Assembly (NCBI GenBank): GCA_947624195.1
Contig: CANQJH010000005.1
Span: forward strand, 1-64,000
DNA: 64,000 bases
Direction: 5' to 3'
Origin: an uncultured Clostridia bacterium
GTDB lineage: Bacteria > Bacillota > Clostridia > TANB77 > CAG-508
Shown here: piece by piece, positions 9,099-18,270 of the stretch
Numbering within the stretch: the stretch's first letter is position 1
How the letters are laid out: each line of letters begins with the position of its first letter
Notes under the pieces: model-generated
Databases searched by the model: none
What the model saw: the letters and a program-made list of their open reading frames with translations, nothing else
What the model was told of the DNA's origin: nothing
Made by a program: the position numbers and the translations under genes

Positions 9099-9152
9099 AA
9101 AAAAATGAAAATTCATTACCGTATGTACAATGAGGGTATATTCATTTTTTTT
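9099..9152 (+). terminator. Possible terminator after the Rieske pseudogene
   Basis: AAAAAATGAA (9100-9109) pairs with TTCATTTTTT (9141-9150), which ends in a run of T on the plus strand. The loop is long (about 31 nt), so it is only moderately convincing. Confidence 0.45.
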
Positions 9153-9282
9153 GATAAAATTTTGTAATGACTTTTCAGAGTAAAATTAGCTTGTTAATTC
9201 AATAAAGGGTAGAATTTTTGTCAAAAGTGTGTTATAATTGATTTGTAAAATTAAATTATAACATTTTTGGGGAGGTTTTATT

Positions 9283-9822
9283 TTGAAAATTACAACTGAT
9301 AGTGAAACATTAGCAGAAAACAAAGTTCTCATACTGTATATATTAAATAATGTAGATAAGCCTATTACAAGTGACGCTCTTTATAGTATTATCACATCAG
9401 CAATTGACTTAAATTATTTTTACTTTCAACAGTTTCTTTTAGATTTACTAGAAGTAAAATATATATTAAAGCATGAAACAGAAACACAAAGTGTTTATGA
9501 AATAACTGAGGCGGGCAAAAACACTTTAGATTTAACTTTAGACATTTTGCCTGGTATTATAAAATTAAAAGTGGATACCAACTTTAAGTCTAATATTGAA
9601 TCATATGAAAACAAGGAATCCGTAATTGCTGAATATACTCCTAAAAGTGAAAATGAATATGAAATAGAGTGTAAAATTGTAGATAAAGGAGAAGTTGTTT
9701 TTACAATTAAATTAATGGCATACTCAAGAGAGCAAGCTCAAAATATAGTAGATAATTGGAAGCAAAATGCTAGTTCCCTTTATCCAGAATTTCTAAAAAT
9801 TTTGACTAATACCAAAGACTAG
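9283..9822 (+). CDS. DUF4364-like winged-helix protein
   Basis: 179 aa. The sequence pattern matches the DUF4364 family of Clostridia: an N-terminal winged helix (about 8-85, with LAENKVLILYIL and a YILKHETETQSVYEITEAG-type wing), then a beta-rich domain of about 80 residues. Its role is unknown; a small transcriptional regulator is the usual guess. The start is TTG at 9283, chosen because GGGGAGG lies 7 nt upstream. It converges on scpB with a 23-nt gap. Confidence 0.75.
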   Translation: MKITTDSETLAENKVLILYILNNVDKPITSDALYSIITSAIDLNYFYFQQFLLDLLEVKYILKHETETQSVYEITEAGKNTLDLTLDILPGIIKLKVDTNFKSNIESYENKESVIAEYTPKSENEYEIECKIVDKGEVVFTIKLMAYSREQAQNIVDNWKQNASSLYPEFLKILTNTKD

Positions 9823-9845
9823 ACAATACCTTGAAAAATAGCTTT

Positions 9846-10427
9846 TTATTCCTCTTTACTGTCAACAGCTTCATTTTCTAATTCCTCAATAACAACTTGC
9901 CTATTGCTATCAAGTTTGTATTTCGGAAGTTCCGGCAATTCTTTTAAAGATTTCAAACCAAACATTTTCAAAAATTCATCAGTAACTCTATATGTCATAG
10001 GCTTACCTGGTAAATCTGCTTTTCCTGCTTGTTCAATTAAATTATATTCTAATAATCTATACATAGTACCACTAGAATCCACACCTCTAATCATATCAAT
10101 ATCAGCTTTAGTACTTCTAGGATTATATGATAATATTGCTAGAACCTCTAAAGAAGCTTGCGAAAGTGTTGGTGCAAGTCTTTTATCAAATGCAGTATAC
10201 AAATACTCATGATATTCTTTTTTAGATGCTAGTTGGTATCCATCTTCAACTCTAACTATCTCTAACCCTCTATCATCATGACTATATTCCTCTTGCATTT
10301 CCCCTATATATTTTATTATATCATCAGAACTTAGCTCCAATATTGTCATAAGTTCTTTTATTTTAACTACTCTACCTGTCGAAAACAATATTGCTTCTAT
10401 TATTCCTTTTATTTTGCTCTCTTCCAT
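9846..10427 (-). CDS. scpB: Segregation and condensation protein B
   Basis: 193 aa, normal ScpB size. It is the winged-helix subunit of the Smc-ScpA-ScpB condensin that organises and segregates the chromosome. The opening (IKGIIEAILFSTG) and the second winged helix (LSQASLEVLAILSYN, then IDMIRGVDSSG) are characteristic, and the tail is acidic. SD GAAGGG lies just before the ATG. scpA is not adjacent here, unlike many Bacillota where scpA precedes scpB. Confidence 0.93.
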   Translation of the reverse strand: MEESKIKGIIEAILFSTGRVVKIKELMTILELSSDDIIKYIGEMQEEYSHDDRGLEIVRVEDGYQLASKKEYHEYLYTAFDKRLAPTLSQASLEVLAILSYNPRSTKADIDMIRGVDSSGTMYRLLEYNLIEQAGKADLPGKPMTYRVTDEFLKMFGLKSLKELPELPKYKLDSNRQVVIEELENEAVDSKEE

Positions 10428-10507
10428 TATTTATCCCTTCACTTTTATAAGTGTAATTATACCACCTAAAAACACCCTTGGTCAAGGAAATGTCTAAAAT
10501 ATCTCAC

Positions 10508-11419
10508 TTATAACTCAACCGCTCCAATAATTCCAGCATCATTTTTTAATTCCGCACAAATCAAATCATACTTGGAATCCTTATTAAATACATACTTCTT
10601 CAAGCTTTCTTTAAGTCTAGGCAAAAATATATCCTCATAATATGAGAAGCTTCCACCAAAGCATATTGCTTCTGGTTCAAAAATATTTATAATGTTAGAT
10701 AATCCTATGCTTAAATTATCTATGTATTCATCTATTAATTGTACCACTTTATTATCATCAATATTATTTCTTAAATATCTTTGCAACTCTTCTGATTCTA
10801 TATCACTTTTTAGTCCCAACTTTTTTATTGCAAGCTTTTTAAATCTTTTCATTGAGGCATATGTTTCAAAACATCCTTTATTTCCGCAGTTGCATTGGTT
10901 TCCGTTTTTGTTAATTATCATGTGTCCGAATTCAAAACCCGGATGAGCCTTTGGTTGTAGTAGCTTTCCACCTAGAAATACAGCACTTCCTACTCCAGTT
11001 CCTATACACAAAAATACACAGTCATCATACTTTTTTAGGGCTCCGAACTTCTTTTCTGCAAATCCTGCACATTTTCCGTCATTTTTTAATTTTACTTCTG
11101 TCCCATATTTTTCTTTTAGGATTTTTGCGATTTCAAATTTTTTTATATGCAAATTTACTGTATTTACAATTGCTGTTTTACTAGGGCTGCCCGGTACAGC
11201 AAGTCCTATTACTGAAATGTCTTTTTTGTTAAATCCGCTTTTCTCTATTAACTCTTCTATTTCTTCATCTATAATATTTATAATAATTTTTTGAGCTTGT
11301 TTTTCGCTTTTTATATTTGCAGAACTTATATCTCTAGCGACTTTGTCTATTAACACACCTTTATTATCGACAATACCAGATGCTATATGACTTCCTCCTA
11401 TATCAATTCCAATTTTCAT
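10508..11419 (-). CDS. ROK family sugar kinase (glucokinase-like)
   Basis: 303 aa. It has the ATP phosphate-binding opening IGIDIGGSHIASGIVD, the catalytic NDG (Asp114), the second phosphate loop CIGTGVGSAV (138-147) and the ROK zinc signature with His166 and Cys176, Cys178 and Cys183. It phosphorylates a hexose, most likely glucose, in the cytosol; N-acetyl-mannosamine or another hexose cannot be excluded by sequence alone. There is no DNA-binding N-terminal domain, so it is not a ROK repressor. GAGAGGAG precedes the ATG. It stands alone between scpB and the pilus operon. Confidence 0.88.
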   Translation of the reverse strand: MKIGIDIGGSHIASGIVDNKGVLIDKVARDISSANIKSEKQAQKIIINIIDEEIEELIEKSGFNKKDISVIGLAVPGSPSKTAIVNTVNLHIKKFEIAKILKEKYGTEVKLKNDGKCAGFAEKKFGALKKYDDCVFLCIGTGVGSAVFLGGKLLQPKAHPGFEFGHMIINKNGNQCNCGNKGCFETYASMKRFKKLAIKKLGLKSDIESEELQRYLRNNIDDNKVVQLIDEYIDNLSIGLSNIINIFEPEAICFGGSFSYYEDIFLPRLKESLKKYVFNKDSKYDLICAELKNDAGIIGAVEL

Positions 11420-11517
11420 TTTTTCTCCTCTCTTTCATAATTTGTAGCTCTATACTTTCCAACATATCAAAGTTAAAACAGCTCGTAGATTGTTGAAAAA
11501 TTATTCTTATACGCAAT

Positions 11518-11550
11518 AGGACAATGGATATAATTTACCTCCATTGTCCT
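11518..11550. terminator. Hairpin after pilC, end of the pilus operon
   Basis: A perfect 11-bp stem AGGACAATGGA / TCCATTGTCCT (11518-11528 with 11540-11550) with an 11-nt loop, 15 nt beyond the pilC stop. The minus-strand flank is not a strict T-run, so it may be an mRNA 3' stabilising stem as much as a terminator. Confidence 0.6.
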
Positions 11551-11564
11551 TTGATTTAATATTA

Positions 11565-12911
11565 TTAGAAACCTGCTGCTGAGAATAGGAATGTTCCCAT
11601 GTAAACTTGTATACAAGGTACTAAAACTACGATTGTAATAAAGATTAACATTATACCAATTATACTATACATTACTTGTGGTAACACTTTTACTATTCTT
11701 TGCAATATAACGTCTATATCCATATCCATATATTCTACTAATTTATCCATCATCGTTGTTAGGTCTGTTTGCATACCTATTTTTAGCATTTCTAATGCCA
11801 TAGTGCTAGCTAATCCTGAATCTTCAAATGGTTTAACCCATGACTCTCCAACGATTATATTGTTTATTGATGTTTCTATTATTGACAGCATAACATAATT
11901 TTTTATGACGTTCTTGCTTACCTCTAGTGACTCTTGAATTCTCATACCATTTCTTAAGTTTAGTAGCATCGCCTTAGATAGTCTTGAAAAATCAATAGCA
12001 AATATCAGACTGCCAAATATCGGCATTTTATATTTAAAATAATGCCAATTATATTTTCCTCTTGGTGTTCTTGTATACATGAATGCTCCTACAATTACTG
12101 CTATTATTGCGATTACTGGAATATACCATACATGTTGTAGTTGTCTTAAAAATGCTGCAAAAGCTAATGTAGGTCCTGGCAACTTTTCTGTACTTCCTAT
12201 TGCATCAAATGCACTTTGTATATAAGGAATTATATATACACTTCCTACCATTAAAAGTACAAATAGAAATACAAATTGTGCAATATTAGGAATTAATATT
12301 GATTTAATTTTTTTAGTTAATGTTGTCGATGAATCTATATATTCTACTGCTTGTCTTAAAGACTCCTCTAATGAACCTGAAAGTTCTCCAACTTTTATCA
12401 AGTTTATATAAATATATGGAAATACGTCAGTGTAATACTCCATTGTTGTATACATGTAATCTCCACCTTCAACTCCTGACTCTATATCTTCCAAGATTCC
12501 CCTTAGTGTAGGATTCTCTGTTGACTGTATTAGAGTTTGTAGTGCATGAAGATTGTTAAATCCTGCCCTTTTTAACAAGTAAAAACTTTGTGTAAAAATT
12601 ACTAAATCTCTACTTGTAACTCTTTGTTGTCTAGAGATTGCCATACTAATTCTCTCTTTTGTTGAGAAGCTTCTTTTATTTCTGTCTTTTGCTATATTAG
12701 AAGAATTTGCAATTTTCATTAATTCTTCCATATTAGTTCTTTTCAATCTATCTTTTTTGCTGTATTTACCAAAACTAGTCTGAACAATATCAATTGGTGT
12801 CATTTCATTTGCTTTAAGTCTTTTGACTAAATTTTGCTTACTTTTTTCTGTTATTCTGCTTCTAATTATTACACCGTTTCTATCTACTGCTCTATATATA
12901 TACTCTGGCAT
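11565..12911 (-). CDS. pilC: Type IV pilus inner-membrane platform protein PilC
   Basis: 448 aa with the two-fold T2SSF architecture: a cytoplasmic domain (about 85-205), membrane segments near 215-235 and 260-280, a second T2SSF domain, and a C-terminal membrane helix (about 415-440). It begins with the short MPEYIYRAVDRNG segment typical of PilC/GspF. It forms the platform on which PilB and PilT act to add or remove pilins. It is the last gene of the pilus operon, just downstream of pilT; AAAAGGAGAA precedes the ATG. Confidence 0.93.
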   Translation of the reverse strand: MPEYIYRAVDRNGVIIRSRITEKSKQNLVKRLKANEMTPIDIVQTSFGKYSKKDRLKRTNMEELMKIANSSNIAKDRNKRSFSTKERISMAISRQQRVTSRDLVIFTQSFYLLKRAGFNNLHALQTLIQSTENPTLRGILEDIESGVEGGDYMYTTMEYYTDVFPYIYINLIKVGELSGSLEESLRQAVEYIDSSTTLTKKIKSILIPNIAQFVFLFVLLMVGSVYIIPYIQSAFDAIGSTEKLPGPTLAFAAFLRQLQHVWYIPVIAIIAVIVGAFMYTRTPRGKYNWHYFKYKMPIFGSLIFAIDFSRLSKAMLLNLRNGMRIQESLEVSKNVIKNYVMLSIIETSINNIIVGESWVKPFEDSGLASTMALEMLKIGMQTDLTTMMDKLVEYMDMDIDVILQRIVKVLPQVMYSIIGIMLIFITIVVLVPCIQVYMGTFLFSAAGF

Positions 12912-12942
12912 ATTTTATTCTCCTTTTTTCGAAAGTTTTTGT

Positions 12943-14049
12943 CTATTTGGGTTGCTCATCTTTTTTCATTCTTAATTGCATTATTGTTCTGTTAAGTATT
13001 TCAACATTTTTTTCTTCAATCTGTGCTTTTGCTTGATCTAATGTGATAACGTCTGATACATACAACTCAGCTAAAGCATTTATTAAACCGATACTTCCAT
13101 TTCCTGAAGAACTTTGTATTGCGTCTTCTATTTCTGAAGCAGTTAATTTCTCTTTTCTTAATATACCCGCAATTACATTGTCAACAACCATTACTTCTGG
13201 AACTAAACTAAGTTCTCCTGTTTTATTTTTTATTAATCTTTGGGAAATAACTAACTTTAATAATGCTGCTATCAAATATTTTATTGTTGTCTGGTCTCTT
13301 ACTTCATAGAAGTTTATCATTCTGTCAATTGTTTCTGCACAAGATTTTGTGTGTAAAGTTCCTAATACTAGATGTCCCGATTCTGCTGTTTCAATTGCTG
13401 CATCTAATGTTTCTCTATCTCTAATTTCTCCTATAACCAATATGTCACAGTCTTCTCTAAGAGAGTTTTTGGTTCCTATACTGTATGCAGGCATATCTCC
13501 TCCAGCACCTACTTCTTTTTGAACTATAATTGATTTTTTAGATGTATGTTTATACTCTATTGGGCTTTCAAGTGTAAGAATCTTTTTGTTTTGTGTTTCA
13601 TTAATATAATTAATTAAAGCATTTAATGTTGTTGACTTCCCTGAGTTAGTTTTTCCTGTTACTAAAATTAGTCCTTGTGGTTGAGCAGTCATCCTTCTTA
13701 CTATATCGGGAACTCCTAATTCTTCATAAGATGGTAATTCATTTCTAATTAATCTAGTTGTTATAACTGGGACACCATCTGAATAACTTATATTTATTCT
13801 TAGACGAATATCATTAAACTCTTCTGAGCAATCCAAAACTTTTCTTTCTCTAAATGATTTATCTTTTTCAATATTTCCTTTTAGAAAAAAGTCATATGCT
13901 TCCCACATATCTTCATTGGTAATTTCAGCATATTCATCCAATGTTTCTAGCTCTCGATTTACTCTTACAATAGGCTTCAGTCCACTTACAAAGTGTACGT
14001 CTGATGCCCTCATTTCTTCCGCCTTTCTCAAAATATCATTTACATCCAT
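12943..14049 (-). CDS. pilT: Type IV pilus retraction ATPase PilT
   Basis: 368 aa from the ATG at 14049, preferred over an ATG six codons upstream because AAAGGAA lies 8 nt before it. Secretion ATPase fold: Walker A GKTNSGKST (132-140), Asp box ESPIEY (161-166), Walker B ILVIGEIRD (203-211) and the His box GTLHT (230-234). There is no N-terminal MshEN domain and no tetracysteine cluster, which separates it from PilB. It powers pilus depolymerisation, twitching and DNA uptake. It lies 28 nt after pilB and just before pilC. Confidence 0.93.
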   Translation of the reverse strand: MDVNDILRKAEEMRASDVHFVSGLKPIVRVNRELETLDEYAEITNEDMWEAYDFFLKGNIEKDKSFRERKVLDCSEEFNDIRLRINISYSDGVPVITTRLIRNELPSYEELGVPDIVRRMTAQPQGLILVTGKTNSGKSTTLNALINYINETQNKKILTLESPIEYKHTSKKSIIVQKEVGAGGDMPAYSIGTKNSLREDCDILVIGEIRDRETLDAAIETAESGHLVLGTLHTKSCAETIDRMINFYEVRDQTTIKYLIAALLKLVISQRLIKNKTGELSLVPEVMVVDNVIAGILRKEKLTASEIEDAIQSSSGNGSIGLINALAELYVSDVITLDQAKAQIEEKNVEILNRTIMQLRMKKDEQPK

Positions 14050-14077
14050 TATAGTATTTCCTTTCATTTATATCATT

Positions 14078-15703
14078 TTAATAAAATAATAGTTTATCAT
14101 TAAGTTCTTCCAATGTTGTTATTCCTTCAATTACCTTTTTAATTCCATCAATTAGCATTGGTTGATAACCTTCTTTTAAAGCTTCATCTCTTATTTCAAA
14201 TGTGGAAGCATTTTTTATTATTAAATCTTTAATGTTATCCGATAGTAATAATGTTTCAAATATAGCAATTCTATCGAAATATCCACTGTTATTACACTCT
14301 TTGCATCCAACAGCATCGTAGGTCACTTTATTATCAATATCAAAGTTAATATTATATTTTTCTCCTATTTTATTTATTATTTCTTTTTCTTGTTCGTTAA
14401 AAGGTCTTTCTCGTCTACATTTTGGGCATAATTTTCTAACCAATCTTTGTGATATTGATGTTGCTAAAGTATTTGCTATATCATAATTAGAAACGTTCAT
14501 TTTTCTTAATCTTGATATAACTTCAACTGCATTTAAAGTATGAATTGTTGTTAAAACGTAATGTCCAGTTTGTCCAGCTTGCATTGCAATTTCAGCAGTT
14601 TCCTCATCTCTAATCTCTCCAACCAAAATGATATTAGGGTCTTGTCTTAGAACAGTTCTTAGTGAACTTGCAAATGTAGTTTTAGAGTCTATTTCAATTT
14701 GGTTTAGTCCATGAATTCTTATTTCTACTGGGTCTTCAATTGTTGTTATATTAATGCTTTCTTTATTTAGAAAATCTATTACACTATATAAAGTTGTTGT
14801 TTTGCCTTCTCCAGTAGGTGCTGCAATTACTGTTATACTATTTCTTTTATCAAACGCATCTTTTACAAGTTTTTCATCTCTTGGAAAACCTAATTCAAAT
14901 ATCCCTTTAATGGTTGTATTTTTCTTTAATAATCTAAGAACAAATTTTTCACCATATATGTTTTTCTGTGAAGATACACGGATATTATAATCAGGATACA
15001 TTATAATTCTTCCATCTTGAGGTTCTTGCTTTTCTTGATGCATATTAGATATAGATTTTAATCTTCCTATTACCTGTACCTGTTTATCTTTATCTATATG
15101 AGCAACATCAAATAAAATTCCATCAATCCTATATCTTACTCTTATATACTGCTCTAAAGGCTCAATATGAATATCTGATGCTCTTTGTTGCATACCAGTT
15201 TTAATGATATTATCAACTATAGTTGCACCATTACTACCAGTATCTATTGAATCAGTCGAAACTTGGTCTAAATCCTTTAATACCTTTTCTACTAATTCTT
15301 TAAAAGTAATATATGACTCCATTATTAGACCTTTATTAAGCATTAAAAGTCTAACTCCTTCTATTTGGCTTCTATTTGCAGTACTTGCGAAGCATACTTT
15401 GATTATACCATTAGAAACCTCAAAAGGAACAGCCAAATCCTCTTTTGCAGTATCAAGTGAAATATAATTAGTTACATTTAACTTTACATCACTTGATTTT
15501 AGTAATATTGTTTTTTCTTCTAATATTTCCCCCATGGCTGTTAACAGTTTGTCTGGGTCTACTAAATTTAACTTATAAAGTATATCACCTATTTTTTCTT
15601 TAGGATTTTGCTGTTGATATTCTATTGCCTTTGATATATCGTCTTTAGTGACGATTCCCCTTCTTACTAATTCAATTCCTAAGGGTGCTCTATTTGATGC
15701 CAT
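14078..15703 (-). CDS. pilB: Type IV pilus assembly ATPase PilB
   Basis: 541 aa. An N-terminal MshEN domain (about 1-70; in other PilB proteins it binds c-di-GMP) precedes the secretion ATPase: Walker A around PTGEGKTTT (296-304), TIEDPVE (321-327), Walker B DPNIILVGEIRD (355-366), and a tetracysteine zinc cluster (CPKC at 426-429, then CKEC about 35 residues later). It drives pilus extension. An HD-GYP c-di-GMP phosphodiesterase elsewhere in the window (43.1 kb) makes control by that messenger plausible, though not shown. AAAGGAG precedes the ATG. Confidence 0.95.
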   Translation of the reverse strand: MASNRAPLGIELVRRGIVTKDDISKAIEYQQQNPKEKIGDILYKLNLVDPDKLLTAMGEILEEKTILLKSSDVKLNVTNYISLDTAKEDLAVPFEVSNGIIKVCFASTANRSQIEGVRLLMLNKGLIMESYITFKELVEKVLKDLDQVSTDSIDTGSNGATIVDNIIKTGMQQRASDIHIEPLEQYIRVRYRIDGILFDVAHIDKDKQVQVIGRLKSISNMHQEKQEPQDGRIIMYPDYNIRVSSQKNIYGEKFVLRLLKKNTTIKGIFELGFPRDEKLVKDAFDKRNSITVIAAPTGEGKTTTLYSVIDFLNKESINITTIEDPVEIRIHGLNQIEIDSKTTFASSLRTVLRQDPNIILVGEIRDEETAEIAMQAGQTGHYVLTTIHTLNAVEVISRLRKMNVSNYDIANTLATSISQRLVRKLCPKCRRERPFNEQEKEIINKIGEKYNINFDIDNKVTYDAVGCKECNNSGYFDRIAIFETLLLSDNIKDLIIKNASTFEIRDEALKEGYQPMLIDGIKKVIEGITTLEELNDKLLFY

Positions 15704-15722
15704 CTTTTCTCCTTTCCATCCA

Positions 15723-16169
15723 TTACCAGTATCTTAAAACATAACTAATTGTTTTACTATAATTTGGATTATCTACATTTTTTCCAGTCGATATGCTTAC
15801 TTTAATAATTTTTTTATTATTTTCTGTGGTCGCCATAGCTGAAAATGATAATATGTTAGTTGCAATTTTTTCTTTATTTTTGTATATAGATTTTTCTTGT
15901 ATTCTGTAAGTATAAGTATTTCCACTTTCAAGCACTATTGTTACTCCATTTGAATCACTGTTAACAATAGCATCTTTGCTTTCTTTTACATCTTTTACAA
16001 AATTAATATTAAATTTATTAAATTCCTCTGAGCTAATGCTATTTGAATTAATATTACTCATATTATTGTATACGTAACTACTTAAAGACGCCAGTAATCC
16101 AATTGTTACTGAAAATATAATTATATACAACATGAGTGCTACTAAAGTTACACCTTTTTCCTTTTTCAT
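15723..16169 (-). CDS. Minor prepilin-like protein
   Basis: 148 aa with a class III leader: MKKEKG then VTLVALMLYIIIFSVTIGLL, so prepilin peptidase should cut after Gly6. Position +5 of the mature protein is Ala instead of the usual Glu. The rest is a globular domain rich in beta segments, about the size of minor pilins of the PilW/PilX/GspJ class. It lies 20 nt before pilB and 4 nt after the other minor prepilin, so it is probably part of the tip or initiation complex. Its exact class cannot be assigned. Confidence 0.75.
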   Translation of the reverse strand: MKKEKGVTLVALMLYIIIFSVTIGLLASLSSYVYNNMSNINSNSISSEEFNKFNINFVKDVKESKDAIVNSDSNGVTIVLESGNTYTYRIQEKSIYKNKEKIATNILSFSAMATTENNKKIIKVSISTGKNVDNPNYSKTISYVLRYW

Positions 16170-16173
16170 ATTC

Positions 16174-16596
16174 TTACTCTCTTATTTTTATTTTATTTAT
16201 TGGAAAAGTTACTTGTTTTCCTGAAATAGTATATACTACAGTAATGTTTATCTTTTTTATGATGTCTTCTGCAAATCCCCCAGTTTCATCTGAATATTTT
16301 GATAAAGAATATTCCACATGACTTTTGTTTTTTGTTTCGTTAAAGTAATCATTCATACCAGCTTCACTTATCATCTGTCCAACTTTTTCTTCTGTTATTG
16401 AATCATAATTTTCTAAATCAATTTTTTCAAAAACATCTGTTATACATCCAACTGCTACTTCATGAATTTTAATTGTAACAGCATTTACATATATCTGATA
16501 ATATAAATTTACAATTGCAACACTGGATATTATAAAGATAATTAATCCAGTAGCAACGTCTATTCCAGTAACACCTTTTTCACTATTTATTTTCAT
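16174..16596 (-). CDS. Minor prepilin-like protein with a divergent leader
   Basis: 140 aa. It starts MKINSEKG followed by VTGIDVATGLIIFIISSVAI, which keeps the Gly cleavage position and a hydrophobic helix but has Asp at mature +5. It lies directly after the prepilin peptidase (TAA stop then ATG, zero gap) and 4 nt before the next prepilin gene, so it is certainly co-transcribed. A likely minor pseudopilin, closest in layout to GspI/PilV-type proteins. No close family is recognised. Confidence 0.65.
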   Translation of the reverse strand: MKINSEKGVTGIDVATGLIIFIISSVAIVNLYYQIYVNAVTIKIHEVAVGCITDVFEKIDLENYDSITEEKVGQMISEAGMNDYFNETKNKSHVEYSLSKYSDETGGFAEDIIKKINITVVYTISGKQVTFPINKIKIRE

Positions 16597-17391
16597 TTAA
16601 ACACCTATCTGTGATAAAAATATAACAATCCATACAATTGCATTTGATATACATATATAACTTGCAATTGGTAGCTTCTTATTATATTTTTTCCCTTTAT
16701 ACATAATTTTATTTATTAATAGTTTGATTGATATAATCAAAAGAGTGTAAATAATAGTTAGTATTGTTCCAATTTCTAAGCAAAAGAAATTTAATATAAT
16801 GCATAAAATTACAGCGCTTATATCATAATCATTTTTAGCTTTTTTCTTTAATCTTATTGTACTTATTACTGTAAGAAGTGCAATTACCACAAAGTAAATA
16901 ATGATTCTAACTAAATTAAAATTATAAACTATAAAATATTGATATATAATATTTAATAAAGATATTACAATACCATATATCAGTACTCCTTTATTAATTT
17001 CATTATGCTCTAAGTCTATGCCAATTACCAAAAATAGAAATACAATAAATAGTATTCCCAATATTAATTCAAGCCCCTTAAAGGTTAATATTGTATTTAT
17101 ATTTATTCCAATTCCTAAGGCAAGTACAACAAATGCTAAGCCGGTAAGTATCTCAATTAATGGATACCTAAAGCTTATTTTAGTTTTACAATATCTACAC
17201 TTTCCTCTTAAGCAAACAAAACTTACTATGGGAATTAAGTCTAAAAAAGATAATTTATGGTTACATTTTGTGCAAAATGAGTTACTATATAATATATCTT
17301 TATGTAGTGGTATTCTGTAAGTTGCAAGAGTTAAGAAGCTTCCAAAAAGAGTACCAATTATAAAGATTAGTATATATATTAATACGTTCAT
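16597..17391 (-). CDS. pilD: Prepilin peptidase / N-methyltransferase (A24 family)
   Basis: 264 aa polytopic membrane protein. The N-terminal methyltransferase-type domain has the paired cysteines C-x2-C...C-x2-C (FCTKC and GKCRYC) and an FRYPLIE motif, and the first catalytic Asp lies in IGIDLEHNEI. The usual second motif GxGD appears as KNDYD after KKKA, so the aspartate seems kept but the glycines are lost. It should cleave and methylate the leaders of the prepilins here and plausibly the DGR target at 59.8 kb. It follows the small pilin gene, from which it is separated by a hairpin. Confidence 0.85.
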   Translation of the reverse strand: MNVLIYILIFIIGTLFGSFLTLATYRIPLHKDILYSNSFCTKCNHKLSFLDLIPIVSFVCLRGKCRYCKTKISFRYPLIEILTGLAFVVLALGIGININTILTFKGLELILGILFIVFLFLVIGIDLEHNEINKGVLIYGIVISLLNIIYQYFIVYNFNLVRIIIYFVVIALLTVISTIRLKKKAKNDYDISAVILCIILNFFCLEIGTILTIIYTLLIISIKLLINKIMYKGKKYNKKLPIASYICISNAIVWIVIFLSQIGV

Positions 17392-17418
17392 TTATCTTTT
17401 TCCCTTTCTTTTGAAATA

Positions 17419-17455
17419 GAGGCTACCTAAATACGATCTTTATTTAGGTAACCTC
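17419..17455 (-). terminator. Hairpin between the small pilin gene and pilD
   Basis: Near-perfect 15-bp stem (17419-17433 with 17441-17455, one mismatch, 7-nt loop) 38 nt past the pilin stop. No strong T-run follows, so partial read-through or 3'-end mRNA protection is likely. This would make the pilin more abundant than the downstream machinery. Confidence 0.6.
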
Positions 17456-17493
17456 ATATTTAGTGCTATTATTTAAATAATAGGTTGTTATTA

Positions 17494-17742
17494 CTACTTT
17501 GCTACTTGGTTTGTATCTAGTAAGTAGTTATGGTATAGTTGCGTTAATGCATTTTCAGCAGTATTTAAAGTTGTGCCTTCTTTAGTAGCTTCTTCTTTAT
17601 AGGCAGCTGCTGCATTGCTTGAATAATGGAATAATCCATTATCTTGTAATGCTATTGTTAAAGCAACTCCTGCTAGAATTAAAAGAATTATAATAGTAAC
17701 AACTAAAGCAACTAAAGTAATACCTTTTTCATCCTTAAACAT
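17494..17742 (-). CDS. Small type IV pilin-like protein
   Basis: 82 aa. MFKDEKG is followed by ITLVALVVTIIILLILAGVA; cleavage after Gly7 gives a mature protein of 75 aa. Mature +5 is Ala, not Glu. After the N-terminal helix there is only a short Ala/Glu/Lys-rich segment, so it is much smaller than usual major pilins. It has the strongest ribosome site of the operon (AAGGAGGG) and a hairpin after it, which fits high expression. Its first 31 mature residues match the DGR target protein at 24 positions. It may be the major subunit or a helical core pilin. Confidence 0.8.
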   Translation of the reverse strand: MFKDEKGITLVALVVTIIILLILAGVALTIALQDNGLFHYSSNAAAAYKEEATKEGTTLNTAENALTQLYHNYLLDTNQVAK

Positions 17743-17811
17743 TTTATTTTCCCTCCTTAGTAAAATTTGTGTTATATATATATTTATTATAATAAATATA
17801 ACCTAATTAAA

Positions 17812-18231
17812 TTATTTTGTTCCACTACCAATTCCTGATGCTGTGTAGTAGTTATCTGTTGTATTTCTATCAACCACTGGGTTAGATGTCTGCCCTTCTG
17901 TCGTTGAAGGAGTCGTACCTTCTGTACCTGTTGGTGTATCAACTGATTCGGCAAATGGGTCTACCTTACCTGGATTATAACTTCTTTCACTTCTATATAA
18001 AGATAAGTCTGCATCTGTAACTGTGAAAATAGTATTTAGTGGTTCAAGTTCTTCTTGATTATCTTCTTCAATTTCTTTTGCTACATCCTCTGGTGTAGAA
18101 TATGCTGTTATTTTACTTGGAATAATTTTATTATTAGGTAAGTATTGATAAAATATTAATGCTAAAATTAATCCAACAGCAACTGTAATCAAAAGAATAA
18201 TACATATTTCTTTAATAATTGTTTTAAACAT
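17812..18231 (-). CDS. PilP-like pilus alignment protein (tentative)
   Basis: 139 aa. One N-terminal transmembrane helix (about 8-30), an acidic linker, then a Thr/Ser/Gly-rich tail. The stretch YNPGKVDPFAE resembles the RDPF region of PilP lipoproteins, but no lipobox is seen and the tail looks disordered. Its place between the PilO-like gene and the pilin gene fits the PilM-N-O-P order. Call based mainly on position; a novel Gram-positive pilus accessory is equally possible. Confidence 0.5.
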   Translation of the reverse strand: MFKTIIKEICIILLITVAVGLILALIFYQYLPNNKIIPSKITAYSTPEDVAKEIEEDNQEELEPLNTIFTVTDADLSLYRSERSYNPGKVDPFAESVDTPTGTEGTTPSTTEGQTSNPVVDRNTTDNYYTASGIGSGTK

Positions 18232-18270
18232 TGTTTACTTCCTTTCGTTTTATTCTACATAAACAGTTTA

